Shown here: positions 22,641 through 34,599 of the stretch, piece after piece
Numbering within the stretch: the stretch's first letter is position 1
Layout of the letters: each line of letters starts with the position of its first letter
Origin: Bremia lactucae
Taxonomy: Eukaryota; Oomycota; Peronosporomycetes; Peronosporales; Peronosporaceae
Direction: 5' to 3'
NCBI RefSeq assembly: GCF_004359215.1
Contig: NW_027152196.1
Coordinates: forward strand, 619,545 to 683,544
Length of the DNA: 64,000 nucleotides
The notes under the pieces: model-generated
What the model was told of the DNA's origin: nothing
Databases searched by the model: none
The model's input: the letters and a program-made list of their open reading frames with translations, nothing else
Made by a program: the position numbers and the translations under genes

Positions 22641-24164
22641 CATCCTAAGCACTGACTCTTCATACCTAGCACTGTGAACTTCGCTTTACAATCGAAGTCA
22701 CCAAAGCTAAGGGCGAGTTCTTCTTCAACCCCCTCAGACTTAACAAGCGCGCCGTTCGCTAAACGAATGGTCGGCTTTTCTCGCTTGTTATCCTGGCCAA
22801 GCGACTAAAACACGCCACATCGCCGGTCTCTTTCTTAAAGCGCGACTTTTACAAAATTTTGTGATGCACCCGAAATGACCAGGAGGGTCATCACCTGATC
22901 ATAGCCTCGTCCTTGAGCGCTATTGACCTGCAGGGTTGAGGTCCGAAATTTCGAGACCTTAGGGACTGTGTTACCCATTTGTTCGACAACCTTAAATTTA
23001 GCAGTAGCTTCAGAGTCCGCGTCAGTAGGGTATCCCGCCCCTACTGCGTACCTGCATGTCCCTGGTCGATGCAGAACGTATGCATCTTGCACGCTGGTTC
23101 TTGCAATTACCCTTTGGGGGGAGTCCTCTTGCCGGGCATCTTCGCCTCAGCAAGACCCTGGCATAGCAGCAAGCCATCATATGACCGCGCTTGCCGCACT
23201 TATAGCAGGCAACGTCTGCATTACCCAACGCTATGGGAGTGGCATCTGACCTCTCGGACGAAGGCTTATACCAAGCTGTCGCCGAGGCACTGTTGTATGA
23301 TTGCTCCTCCACGAAGGCAATTTGGATTGCCTCTTCCATCGTCGACGGCACCTTTCTGTAAAGAACCTGTCGCGATGGGCCATGCGTAGTCCGTTCATTA
23401 ACGTGGGCATCTTAATGTGCTCCGGTATCGGACCTACGGTCATGGACGCCGACAGCAAGTGCTTCTCTTGCACATAATCTTGCAAAGATCGCTTCGCCTG
23501 TCGCGCACCAAAGAAGCGCGCCTGAAGCAACATTTCGGTATTCGGCGGCTGTTATATGCCGCGAAGCTTTGTCTTAAAGATCGCTCACGTAGGGACTGCC
23601 TTTACGTCGGCCATAAGTGTCGAGATAGTCCAGTTTGAGGCCTTATTGCATAGGTGCCAGATGGCGTGAGACACCATCCGGCTGTCGTCCTCGATGAGCT
23701 GCGCGACACCGCATTCCTCCATGGCTAAAAGCCAGTAGACAATCGTGTGCGCTGCAGTTCCATCGAACTTGGGCGGGTCCATCTAAATGGGCCTCGGCTG
23801 ATGCGGCCGGGCAGAGAGCGTCCCAACAGTTCTGTAGCGAGCTTCGCTCCGAGCCTGCTCATGCCCAGCTCATCCTGAGTCTGAGTGATGAACTCCGCCG
23901 CAGCATGGCTCTGTATCTCGGACGCAGCTCTCCGCCGTCCGAGCATAAATGCCTCAAACTTCTTCACTGAGCAACATGTTGCTCAAGAGGATTTTTAAGA
24001 GCCTGGCCTGGGCTTGTTCACCAAGTTCCTGGGCCAAGTGCCCTGCCACCTCCCGATGATATTTGGAGAGGTGGAAGAAACGAGTTGAATCGATAATTTG
24101 AGGCTCATCTTCACGTACACATGCAGAAATGCGGGTCTTGGGAAGGATTTCATGTGATATCAAA
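22641..24164 (-). mobile_element. Family C Ty3/gypsy element E7, gag-protease (inverted)
   Basis: Second copy of the 12650-14340 arrangement. Gag fragments lie at 23585-24259 (MDPPKFDGTAAHTIVYWLL), the zinc knuckle CYKCGKRGHMMACC in 23022-23351, and the protease flap at 22650-22830. RT onward is absent here too, so both copies are truncated at nearly the same place. The primer-binding region is degraded (TTTGATATCACA). Confidence 0.8.
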
Positions 24165-24675
24165 TGTAGGCGGGCGCGTCTTAATGCGGCCGCGCTCGGC
24201 TTAGACACACACGCTTGCACAGCGAGAAAGCGGTTAGACCGCCTTCTCTCGTGTGCCATGAGATAGTTGTGGTGGGCGCCTTAGCGAGTTCATTTAACGC
24301 ACGAAGTACTCTTGTAAAGTGTCGTTACCGGAGCGGTAACCCGGCTGCTCGTGCGCACTTACTATGTAGAAGGAAGTTTTTAGACCGATTTGTATTTTAT
24401 CGTATTAAATATATACACCTATTTTTACCAATCAAAAATGCCATCTCTGTAGATAACACTGTTATGTATTTCGAGCGTATCTTTCTAGATACCTCGCGTC
24501 ATCCCTTCTAATGTGAATGCACCATGTGCACCACATACACAAGGGTTGATCACAAATGTGAACCATGCCCGATTGGTGGGTCTAATTACTTCATTTATGT
24601 AACTGACCATCCCCTTTAGAAGACAAAGTGTACTTAACTAGGACTGTGTATTATTAGGGCGACTTTAGCCGAGTC
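24165..24675 (-). repeat. LTR family C, 5' LTR of E7
   Basis: Reverse complement of the complete LTR at 41454-41996, from TGTAGGCGGGCG at the inner end to ATTAGGGCGACTTTAGCC at the outer end. Confidence 0.85.
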
Positions 24676-24689
24676 GATAATTTGTAGCA

Positions 24690-25260
24690 ATGTGCTAAAA
24701 TACTTCAATCAAAACGTTTCGTAGACCTTGTCTATCCATGCTTGCCTCGCGTGCTGAGGCGTACTCCGCCTCAGTAGATGAGTGTGCCACGATACTTTAA
24801 CGTCGGGATATTTGCGATATAGCACCGCCTGCGATGCAATGCACATAAATTAGTCACACTTTCTCTGGTATTAGCACCGCCTGCGATGCAATGCACATAA
24901 TTAGTCACACTTTCTCGGGTATTATCATTACCCCAATCCGAGTCGCAATATCAATCACGAATCAGCTTGCCACTCTTTCGGATTCCTTTGGTATATCCGT
25001 AAACAAACGGTAGGCTTTGAGTATCGCAATACTCTTTTAGCTGCGCAGATGTACTCTTGGGTTGGTTTTGCTAGCTGCCGGACGACTTAAGCCAAGTCAG
25101 GCCTCGTGCATGTCGCCAGATACATTTAAGATTAAATTAGTTCACGATACGGAAATACTTTTCCAATTGCTTGTCGTTGCTTGCGTTGCGCAATATCCAT
25201 GACATTTATAGTCGATCGTAATGTTGTTTCTATCGGAATTATGCGGTGTTCAAGATTAGG
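24690..25260 (-). mobile_element. Ty1/copia fragment, RT end and RNase H
   Basis: On the minus strand, pieces in order: YRELI and MYLATCTRPDLA (end of RT), EYICAAKRVLRYSKPT (connection), YCDSDWGNDNTRESVTNYV (RNase H first Asp), GGAIS, and VAHSSTEAEYASAREA (the signature copia RNase H motif with its Glu). Stops and one duplication break the frame. It is the only copia sequence recognised in the window. Confidence 0.85.
24821..24923. repeat. 52-bp tandem duplication in copia RNase H
   Basis: The unit AGCACCGCCTGCGATGCAAT... at 24821 recurs at 24873 with one base missing in the second copy. It interrupts the RNase H reading frame. Confidence 0.9.
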
Positions 25261-26519
25261 TGGCAAAAAAAGACAGTCAAATCATGCAAAGTGAAGACCG
25301 ATATTAATCCGTCAGATTTGATATTAAAACCTTTTGACAGTAGCCTACTAGAGAAGTTAAGTGGCATAATTGCCAAAACCAAGGACACTATTTCGAAGTG
25401 ACTTCTTTCGGAGCCACCCGGTGTCAATGTATCTCCTCTTACTGAAAAATTTGGTAATTTGCGTGGAAACTTCTTCTATTACGTCTAATAACCACCTTTG
25501 TTTTCAATCTTTAATGTGAGTCGTTGCTTATTGCCCAGACGTGCGTGTTGCAGCAATTGGTTGGGCTGATTTAAAACCGATATCAACCAATTAACAAAAC
25601 TTAAACATTGCTGCTACATATTACTATAACGGGCCACAAGTGTAGCTGTCAGTAAGGCAAATGTTTTAGTAGACGCTATTGCGTCTACTGTGGGGGATAC
25701 GTCACCTGGTATCTCATATGCTGATGACGTTGCATGTGACGAGGACAAGTCGCCTGCTACACCTGGTCCACGTCACCGTCATCACCCAACTCAGTTGCGA
25801 CTATGAACCCGGAGCCGAGTCCGTTAATCTTTGAGTTCTAACATGGCAACCAAAGAGGTGATGACGAAGTTGTTCGACTCGTCGTCTCTTGAGTGGGGAG
25901 TCATCTGATGATGACTTCGTGGGCGATGAGCACTCTGGTGACGTAAGTGTACATCACCAGGGACGAAGTGATCGTGGGGAAAGGAATGCTTCTGGTGCTG
26001 CTAGTTGCATTACCAGGAAAGGAATGATTTTAGGAATTGCTCCAAGGGCCAACTAAGCGCTATCGCTAACTTACAGCCAACAGGAGAGGAACCGCAATAC
26101 GTTGCGGTTTGCTAGTGAAAATAAGCCTTGATAACCATCTAAGAGCAACTTAATTTGTTGGTTTAGCATGACTAACAATCAATATCATAATCCGCTATTC
26201 GACTCATCAAAGCTTTACAAGCCTGGTGAGGATGAAACGGAATTCTACATCGATGCCTTTTTCCGGCATCAGTGGTACACTTGTAAACGGGCTAAGGATG
26301 TCAAATCTTTGTTGAAGCTTGGACAGCCGTTGTACAGAATGTACAAATATAGGCCGTGAGGTCTGGCTTGACAAAAGCTAGACACTTTTCGTGAACGGTT
26401 CGAAAAATGGACGGAGTTGGTGCACGCTACAAGCTGCACCCCTTGTCTAAAGAGGCAAGAATACCTTGCCTCTTGTGTGGGGACTCATGTCCATGCTGTC
26501 TTTAGGGTGTTGGTCATGC

Positions 26520-26860
26520 CCCGAAGGAAGCTCATTGGAAAACGCTCATCTCTTATAAGATGCGTCAAGGGATTGAGAACCATTAATCTTTTATGAGCGC
26601 GGGAAGCGCTGATTCTCCGATAGACCTTCTGGCGAAGAGGGAAGGTTTCGGTGTACTGCAGGACGAGACCCGGAACGTCCATCATTAGTTGGGAATGAGG
26701 TTTCCAACTATCGTGCGAGGGTGCATACCTTGCCCACGAACGAGATAACTCGTTCGAACCCCCATTACCACACGGTGGTTCAAGAAGTTTTCAGCAAGAA
26801 AACACTTCTCACCACTCGGATCCGTCAATGGATGAGGAGGGGAGGAGTTTGTCTTGTTTG
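26520..26860 (-). pseudogene. Chromodomain (E8)
   Basis: Minus strand reads FLAENFLNHRVVMGVRTSYL, then a degraded WRGYP-type segment, then a frameshift to MMDVPGLVLQYTE. This is the chromovirus C-terminal chromodomain. The aromatic/Trp positions after YLVR are lost. Confidence 0.75.
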
Positions 26861-27111
26861 ACGAGCGCGAATCAACATCGATTTTGATCACGCCTTTTAC
26901 TATTTAAGGAAGGATTTTGATCACGAAAGATCCCATCGCCAAGCGAAAAGCGGTAACGGTCGATAATTATCTCGCGACCAGTTGGAAATTTGTGCGCAGT
27001 TTGCGACTGATCAACTGGCGAATGGGACGACACATCAGTCCCTTCAAAAGGAGCTGGTGATAGCTCGTTAGCAAATCTCTTCCTTGGAGAAAAGAGTGAA
27101 TTGTCTGATTC

Positions 27112-27198
27112 GAGAGAACCAGTCTCTGTTCCGAGAGAACCAGTCTCTGTTCCGAGAGAACCAGTCTCTGTTCCGAGAGAACCAGTCTCTGTTCCGAG
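27112..27198. repeat. Four 21-bp tandem repeats, open on both strands
   Basis: The unit GAGAGAACCAGTCTCTGTTCC repeats four times. On the minus strand it encodes GTETGSL repeats in the integrase C-terminal frame; on the plus strand it encodes FRENQSL repeats in the antisense ORF. The unit itself contains the near-palindrome GAGA...TCTC. Confidence 0.95.
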
Positions 27199-27329
27199 AT
27201 GAAAAGGATTTGGCTCGGGACCATCAGGCTTTGGTGGATGCCCTAGACTGTTCGGGTGTAATTCGGTATCAGAACGAGCCTCGTACTGATAGTACGGGTG
27301 GATACGCCCAACATATAACGTAGGATGCG

Positions 27330-28530
27330 TACGCATTCTACGAGGCAGGTCAAACGTATACGCATTGCCTAGGCAATGTTGCACGAAACGGGCCGTTATA
27401 TCTGGACAGTAATTTATCACTGCCAAGATTCGTCAGTACATGTTTTGGAAGATTTACCGCAGCCATTAGGACTAGATCATTAATATTATATGAAAGAATG
27501 TTTGCTCTTCACTTTTTGTCAGTTCCGTTTGTGTCGGTCCGCCGCACCAGCGATTAGAACCTGTACGGAATTGACCACTGCTTCTCTAGCCAGCAGGAAA
27601 TCACCTGCTGACTCGGTTTTATTTTTGTTTCGGTGCTACCGGTGCGCACTGCGAAGATATTAATCTCCTCATATTTGTATGTGTTATCGTTCTCATCAAT
27701 AATATTGTTTTCGATGCTAAGCTTCGTTATTAAAGTCAGTAATAGCACTATTCTTATTACTGAATTTGTCCACTTCAATTTTAATTTAATCAATATTGGA
27801 ATCATTCGCATTGACCTTGGGCTGATGCATAATGAGCAAGAGCTAGAAGGTTTTTTGCTCGAGCGAGTCCCTCCCCCTTGAATAAGAGACACTCATAAAC
27901 CGGATAGGTATACGTGGGTGGCGTAAGCCACTGTCGAATAACGGTATGCTTTGTAGAAGCATGCACTGAATTGTTGATGGCAAATTATACCATCGGCATG
28001 AACTCGCTGCAGCTATTAAATAGAGTGGACGTATCCGCGAAGTAGTCCTTTGAGAATACGATTTGCACGCTCCGTCTGACCAGCCGTATCAAGATGATCA
28101 GAAGTTGACATTTTTAGCTGTGCTTCAAGTGATTTGAACATTGTTTGCCAAAATTCCGCCGTGAATCTAGGGTCTCGATCTGAGACATTCTTGTAGTCAT
28201 CTTCGGGAAATCCGAAGACGATGCCTATAGGTACGGACTGCCAACACTCTGCCAGAACAGGCAGAGGTTGTAACGGAGCACGGGATGAAGCACTGGGCTT
28301 TAGACGTTGACAAACTTCGCAAGCACGTATATACTTGCGGACGAACTCATACTGGCTTGGCCAGTAGAAGTCGCGACTTATTGTGTGGAAGGTCTTCTCA
28401 CGTCCACGATGATCACTTATTGGTGCGAATGCACGATGCGCAATCTCATATCATTATGAGTGGGGATGACGACACGAGGTGTGTCGCCAGCAATGGCTGT
28501 ATAATTCAATAAACCCACTGCGTGTTGTAT
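27330..28530 (-). pseudogene. Integrase remnant (E8)
   Basis: Integrase C-terminus at 27330-27426: YTFDLPRRMRTHPTLYVGRI. The core at 28050-28270 reads GFPEDDYKN fused directly to VSDRDPRFTAEFWQ, so the segment between the first and second catalytic Asp is deleted. TAGQTERANRIL carries the Glu. The zinc-domain region at 28280-28530 is degraded. Confidence 0.8.
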
Positions 28531-28559
28531 CTCGATCTGTTGAGGATCGATACAATTTC

Positions 28560-29910
28560 GACACTCCTTTTAAGAATTGCTGGGATGGATTTCTAAGGTA
28601 ATCCATGGACCCTTTAAGGGCCTTATCTTCTCGACAAGCCCTTTAATGTCATCGAGTAATGGTGACGACGGGACACAACAGTGGATTTATGCTCACGGGA
28701 TTTTTGCACCGCCGGCTCAAAATCGGGCAGCTCGAATGGACATCAGCGACGACGTTAACTCGTCCTGGTTATACTCCACGGAGAAGTTATACTCCGCCAT
28801 GAAGACAACCATCTCGCCATTCTTTGCGAGATGTCTGAACTGTTTACGGCCGTGCGTACAGGCGCATGGTCCGTGTATATAATGAACGGTCTATCCCTCA
28901 AAATATCGATTCTGAACATAGCCAGAGCATATTTCATGACAAGAAGTTACTTGCCATGCACTGAATAGTTGCATTCGGTTGGTTAAAGCTGACGCGATTG
29001 ATAACAGACGAAGCGCTCTGCGCCGTCTGTGTCATATTGCATTAACGCACAGCTGATTGCGAAATCGCTTGCGTCACAGACCACATGAAATAGTCGGTCT
29101 TGGTCCGCAATCGCCAGAATTGGCAATTGTATCAAGCATTGCGAGATACCCTTGAACGCTGGCAATCAGCCAGTCATGACCACTTAGTTTTTCTTGAACA
29201 AAGAAGAAAGATGTACTGTCATTTCGGCATTTTTGCGTGATACTTGTGCAGGTACGCCGCTAAGCCGAGGAACTGTCGAAGTCCCTTTGCATCGACTGGC
29301 ACAGGTCAATCGGTTGCTGACATGATCTTTTTTTAGTCACGGCGTACGCTTTGTTTACCCACGACGCACCCAAGAAGTGGTATGTCGCTTGCAGTGAATA
29401 AATACTTCTTGAGATTTGTATACAATTGTGTTTATGCATAAGCTTAATTCCTTTTGGACGTGGGTACGATGTACTTCAACCTCCAACTTTTTGTACAATG
29501 GCTTTGCTATGAACGAAGACATCACCAAAATAATTCAGTGCGAAATCCCGCACCGATCTTAACAGATTCGTTACACATCTGTTGAAAGTCGCAGGGGCAT
29601 TAATAAGACGCTGATTAGCACTCTCATAGTATACCGCTTGGGTGCTTACTCCTGTAAATGGGATATCCTGTTCGCGCATAAGATTCTGATAGAATCCATC
29701 CATAAGATCCATTAACAAAAAGATAGCGCTTTTGGCATAGCGTCAATGATAACGTAATTTTGCTAATGCAGCATTCAGTTTATTGATTGCCTGCACAAAT
29801 CGCCATCCTCCTGTTGCTTTACGCACATAGAAGATCGGGGAGCTCCGTTGGAAAGTTGACTCCCTCACATGGCCCGCTTCTAAGCGATCGGCAAAGAATT
29901 TGTCGATCGC
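28560..29910 (-). pseudogene. RT and RNase H remnant (E8)
   Basis: RT palm at 29476-29718: MDLMDGFYQNLMREQDIPFT and NAPATFNRCVTNLLRS, with the catalytic box YFGD instead of YFDD. RNase H at 28983-29165 shows FHVVCDASDFAISCALMQYD and at 28755-28937 KYALAMFRIDILRDRPF with YTDHAPVR. The RT N-terminal block and the linker to protease continue to 30600. Confidence 0.85.
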
Positions 29911-30600
29911 TCATACTTGCTCACGAGGCAATGGCTATTGCTTTATGACACAGTATTTCGAATTTGGTATCAGGTCAATTTTGTGTCGAGTGCATTTGTC
30001 TTTAGGCAACCTGCACGGTACTGATTCAGGGAAGACATCCTTGAATTTCTTTAAATCCTCATATAAAGAGTTTGTATACAAAGACTCCCAGGATTGGGAC
30101 GTTAAACGTTCAATCCGAGTCTTCTCATCGAGGCAACTTTCGTTTATCGATGAGCTGCTGAGAACCTGTTCGTTCTCAGGAGATACTATTGCCGACCGAA
30201 CATCGGCCACATAGTCGCCATTTGAGACAAGTACGCAGATCTGCTTGACTTTGCCACTACGTAAATCACGCAAGAATCATTTCGGTTCCGGCGTTGGCAA
30301 TGAAATTACCTCCGAAGTTAACTTCGGAGGCGCTATTAGATGAAGTGTATAAGCGCCTTCACTTGATCCATTGTTTACTAAGACATTTCGTGTCTCAGTT
30401 TCCTCGTTGAAACTTATTTCCAAATTTACCTGGAAACCTTTGACCACAAGTTTCCGGGGCCTTACACCACATATTCTTGTTGATTTATTTCCTCAAGTTT
30501 TATTTGGGGAGTATCCTCCCCAAACTGCCTCAAGCTGTACTTGTGCAACCACAGCGAGAGCCTCTAAGATCGACTTTTCAGTCGATCTCGGACTTTGAAG

Positions 30601-31147
30601 CGGAGCTCCTGCGCCGCTTTTATATTGGTTGGTTAATTCATTTGGCGCATCGGGGTGACACGATCAAGTGATTTCCCCTGAGCCTTCCACGTCTCACACA
30701 AAAGTGGTAGTGCACAAATTATGATGTGATCGTGTCATTAGCTCTTCAAGCTACAATAAGGCGTAGCTGGGCTTCCCGTTCGTGTTAATGTGCTATTGCG
30801 TCTGTTTGGTGGGTTTAAAAATGTATGCACCTGTTGCTATCTTTAATTTTGACGACTCTTAAGGTTTCACTTCGGCAACGACTTTGGTGATTAGGGGGCT
30901 AAAATGAGGCCATGGTTCGAGTCCTGTTGCGGCCAACCCAGCTGTGACTGACAGTTCGATCTGATGATTGCAGTTTCTCTCGTCGTGGTAACGACCTTGT
31001 GACGTTACGGCCAGGTGCCACAGTCGTTCTATCAAGACAATTTTTCATAAGGCACTTTTGATCTTGAGAAGTGTTTTCCTTTACAGTCTTACATATTGAA
31101 CTGAGGTTGCTTTTTTTAATGCTAGTATCGTGCTTGCAGATGAGTGC
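30601..31147. other. Intergenic stretch before the tRNA
   Basis: No gene or repeat family recognised. Short frames are present but none resembles a known family. Confidence 0.5.
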
Positions 31148-31220
31148 GTCCCCGTGACCCAATGGTTAAGGCATCCGCCTACGAAGCGGGAGATTGCGGG
31201 TTCGAGTCCCGTCGGAGACT
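31148..31220 (+). tRNA. tRNA-Arg (anticodon ACG), possibly weakened
   Basis: 73 bases fold as a cloverleaf: acceptor GTCCCCG/CGGAGAC plus discriminator T; anticodon stem TCCGC/GCGGG around loop CTACGAA (anticodon ACG at 34-36); T arm GCGGG-TTCGAGT-CCCGT with the GTTCGA box. There are two mismatches: C4-A69 in the acceptor stem and A10-C25 in the D stem, both explicable by single C/T or G/A changes. CCA is not encoded, as expected in eukaryotes. It may be functional or a decaying copy. Confidence 0.85.
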
Positions 31221-31241
31221 GTCGAATGCGCCCCTCCATTA

Positions 31242-31247
31242 TTTTTT
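31242..31247 (+). terminator. RNA polymerase III terminator of the tRNA
   Basis: A run of six T begins 22 bases after the tRNA 3' end. Confidence 0.7.
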
Positions 31248-31359
31248 CACTATCTGAAAGATCAAGTAATCAAGCACGCCGTAGCTTCGTCTTGACAGGA
31301 TGTAAAGTCTTTAATATAGCACAACAACGTTTCAATACGCGATACTGCACGGATGCTCC

Positions 31360-32118
31360 TATGCTTTCAAGTCGTGTCATTTATCAACAGGCGTTTCAAG
31401 CTTTCTTAGATGTTGCTTTTCAAGCAAGCATCTTTGTTTCGTACTACTCAACTTATTCGAGTGGTCGAACCTCGACGCTGCCAGTGCTTGTGCACAGCCG
31501 TCGGGATCTAACTCCACAGTGTGTTGGACATTCACACTGAAGTCTTGTGCGCCATGCTAACGACCGAACTACAAGTGAGGCCATCGCACTCCTTTGTAGG
31601 AAAGGACATCCACACGCTTGTGGACTCTTCAAGACGTTCATCAGTTGGCCATCTCATGAACAAGAGACAGGCTTCGTCACGGCTTGATGCTGCCAATTTA
31701 CACATGGCTCGTTCTTTCTGAGCCATGTAATTTAAAGAGGACATCAATTTTGTTCATTCATATCTAGTGCGATGAAATTATCATCGTACTGTTTACCCTT
31801 CAACAATGAATTGAATTGGTGAAGCAATGCTACTTTCTCTTCGACCCCGTCAAGTTCGTGTTGAATGAGCTCGGCTATGGCCGCATGCTGCTCATCTGCG
31901 TTCAGAGCAAACAGCATAGCGCCAATGGCTGGTCCGCCTACGACTGAACTCATTCGTTCGATCGCTTTCCAATTAAGGTCCCTCAAATGATTTAACCTTT
32001 CACGCCTTACGTAATAACCTTATTGAGGGGCTTGAAAGCTCCCTCCTTTATCATGCAACGTGTTCTTGTTGGATGAAACTTGCGTGGGCCGTTGAACGGA
32101 TCACGAAGTGCTACCAGG
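31360..32118 (-). mobile_element. Family B element E9, deleted (inverted)
   Basis: From the LTR at 32119 inward (minus strand): primer-binding site 32107-32117, gag N-terminus, then directly protease C-terminus and linker. The frame 31744-31986 runs from gag (MRDLNWKAIERMSSVVGG, then DEQHAAIAELIQHELD) straight into the protease-end sequence GKQYDDNFIALDMNEQN. More than 1 kb of gag and protease has been deleted. Confidence 0.8.
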
Positions 32119-32719
32119 TGTAACGGGGCACCTTTCATTAGTACTGATAAGTACTAGTTAACTTTACACTAATAACAGTGTAAGTAAGGTGCCTCGAAAC
32201 TTCACGTTCACAATAGTACAGATGAAAATTTCTTATGAAGCTAAGAGTCTTTTGCTTCAAAGGTTCAGACCAAGTCTTTACAATAGAGAAAAAAGTAAAG
32301 CTGTATTAGTATAGTTGTTTTCTACGCAACGATCTTCTATCTACAACTGAACTGATTGTATTAATATATAATTAAGTGTGGCACTACCTTGCACACATGT
32401 TAGGGTGTGGAAACCCCAGCGCGTAATGAAAGTAAAGTATAGCGTAAGTTATCTTAGGTAGAAAATGCTGCGGGTTCGTCCTGCGGCGTGCAACTATCGA
32501 CCGATCATGCAACGCACAATCGTGTCTTGTAACAATTGGCAGGGTTGATTCAGACTTTAATCAACCAATCAATAGAGCTAATGTCTTATTGCATCAATAT
32601 TGCCAAATTCGGTATTATTGAAATTATTTAAGTCAAAATTAATAGCGATAATAATGTTGTACTTCTTTATTTATTTCCTCTTATAGTAAATAATACTTAT
32701 GTAGCGGACACCCCGTTAA
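32119..32719 (-). repeat. LTR family B, 5' LTR of E9
   Basis: Reverse complement of family B; inner end TGTAACGGGGCACC, outer end GACACCCCGTTAAA, about 600 bp. Contains the GTACTGATAAGTACTAG hairpin and the CAATATTGCC block typical of the family. Confidence 0.85.
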
Positions 32720-33162
32720 ATTACTATTTGTTGTAATATTGACAATATTGTCCTAAATATATATACATGTTTTCTTCTGAAAGGCAATAGATTCTATACG
32801 CGGCACCCATTTACACTGAGAATCAATCTTAAGAGAATTAAATTTCGTGACTTTTGATTGATTCTTGAAAAGATTAAATATAATATTTCTTATAATTATT
32901 TCAAGTTATGATAATGTAGTAACCATTACGAGAGCTTCGACATTCGCACAGCTTGTGCGCCTTTCTTGGGTGTAATGAAACAATGTAGGATTGATGCATG
33001 TGCCATTGCGCTTAGAAATGCGAATGGAACAATTACTAGAACATATTTAGTGATGATGTCCGCATGACTAAGGTCTACAACAGCCAAACAGTTGGTCAAA
33101 GAAAAAGGCTGGTACAGGTGTTCCTCGGATTACTTATAGCCACTGTGGAGGGTGAAAGCATA
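32720..33162. other. AT-rich intergenic stretch
   Basis: No coding sequence or repeat family recognised. The right end is cut by the N gap. Confidence 0.5.
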
Positions 33163-33262
33163 NNNNNNNNNNNNNNNNNNNNNNNNNNNNNNNNNNNNNN
33201 NNNNNNNNNNNNNNNNNNNNNNNNNNNNNNNNNNNNNNNNNNNNNNNNNNNNNNNNNNNNNN
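33163..33262. other. Assembly gap of exactly 100 N
   Basis: Placeholder gap of unknown true length. The right flank is family C LTR. Confidence 0.98.
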
Positions 33263-33574
33263 TACGCTCGCAATACATATTAAATGATATCTATAGAGAT
33301 AACATTTCAATTGGTAAAAATAGGTATTTGTATTTAATTCTATAAAATATAAATCAGTCTGAAAATTACTACCTACTTGGGAAGTGCGTACGAGGAGACG
33401 GAGTACCGCTCCCATGACGATACTTTACCAGAGTTCTTGGTGTGTTGGGTGAGGTCGCTTACACGCCCACCACAACTACCTCACTGCACGCAAGATAAGC
33501 AGGTGCAAACCGCTTCCTCGCTGGGCTATGGTGTGTGCTTAAGTAGAGCGTGGCCGCATTAAGACGTTCCCGCC
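33263..33574 (+). repeat. LTR family C, 3' part
   Basis: Starts within TACGCTCGCAATACATATTA (equivalent to 41672 in the complete LTR) and ends CCCGCCTACA. It is not followed by a primer-binding site. The last 230 bp are included in the GH12 duplication. Confidence 0.85.
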
Positions 33575-34599
33575 TACAGTATGTCTCGGTTGCAAACTTG
33601 CTGCTTTAATGGGAGTACTCGCTTTGACACGCTCCGATGAGAAAGCTAAAGTCGAATCTCCAATAATAGCACTGCAGGACACATTGGAAGCCACATGACA
33701 CGCATTTCTACCTACTATTGGCACGGCTCAACACGATACGCATAAGCGGGTGGACGCGCATCAATTTTATCCCAGTCATTTGAAATAAAAAACGAACGGA
33801 TTATAGTATATACATATTTACTAAATAATTGTAATTTTTTAACTGACGTATTAAATGAAACTCATTATGCATGTCGACTCATGGTTCCTCGACCAACATC
33901 GAGTCTAGCAGTGATTATTACTCTACCGAAGTGAGAACGATGTTCTTTAATGTCAGACTTTACGTTCATTACTAATTTACTCCTAAATCTTACTCCTCTT
34001 GCAGGAGATAATATTTTATATTGTTCCTCATAAAATTATTATGTTTCACCCACCTTGACAAACATTTACTAAAAGGAGTGATTTGAAGGGAAAGAGAGTT
34101 CAATCGTGTCTCTCTATTAGGGAGCACAAGTTGGTTTATTTCAATTCTAACTGTTTCCAAATCAGGAATTTTTTTTATGTTGCTGTACACCTTGTTACAA
34201 CTCCTGCCAGAAATTACAGTAGCACATTTTGTTGCTTCGGTCATCAATTGTTGTCAACTTACGCTTCATATTTAGAATACAACGATCGACGCCTCTATGT
34301 TGGTAGCGGGTGCATCTCTCAATAGCCAAGGAGGGTCAAAATTATAATGCTTCATACAGAAGAGTGATCAGGTCACTTCCATTAAAGCTAACTGCTTACT
34401 ACAAATGCCAACCGACACACACCAACGAGGCAATAAGTAAGTAATGCACCCCCTACCGTGAGTTAGGCTTGATGCGCTAGATAGCGACAGACCGGACCTG
34501 GATTGGTCATTAGGTGATACAAATGCACAACAAAGACAAAGAAAATGGTACAACAGATTCAAATGCAAGAGGCATCGCATTGTAATGACATTATTCAAA

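Larger units (their letters stand above)
25600..27323 (+). pseudogene. Antisense ORF of family B element E8
   Basis: Runs opposite to the pol genes of E8. Three open pieces. 25630-25806 is an Ala/Ser-rich N-terminus (VAVSKANVLVDAIASTVGD, then DKSPATPGP). 26168-26358 contains DETEFYIDAFFRHQWYTC and KRAKDVKSLLK. 26940-27323 is a coiled-coil region with SRDQLEICAQFATDQLAN, four FRENQSL repeats and LARDHQALVDAL. Each piece has a counterpart in other family B copies (E10 46160-46690, E6 21805-22041, E14 55841-56095, E15 51963-52118). The chromodomain of E8 (minus strand) lies between pieces two and three. No known domain recognised. A sense-strand integrase linker overlapping the third piece is the main alternative. 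Confidence 0.45.
26485..30600 (-). mobile_element. Family B Ty3/gypsy element E8 (inverted), pol to chromodomain
   Basis: Minus-strand order from 30600 downward: protease-RT linker, RT, RNase H, integrase, Asn/Ser-rich linker (27554-27892), integrase C-terminus, chromodomain. Gag and the 5' LTR are missing, and no 3' LTR was found below 25600. All domains are disrupted. Confidence 0.8.

Noticed and set aside
33990..34325. Opposed frames of 80-85 codons in the GH12 3' flank
   Set aside because: The duplicate at 38769-39038 has an indel that changes the frame, and neither strand resembles a known protein.
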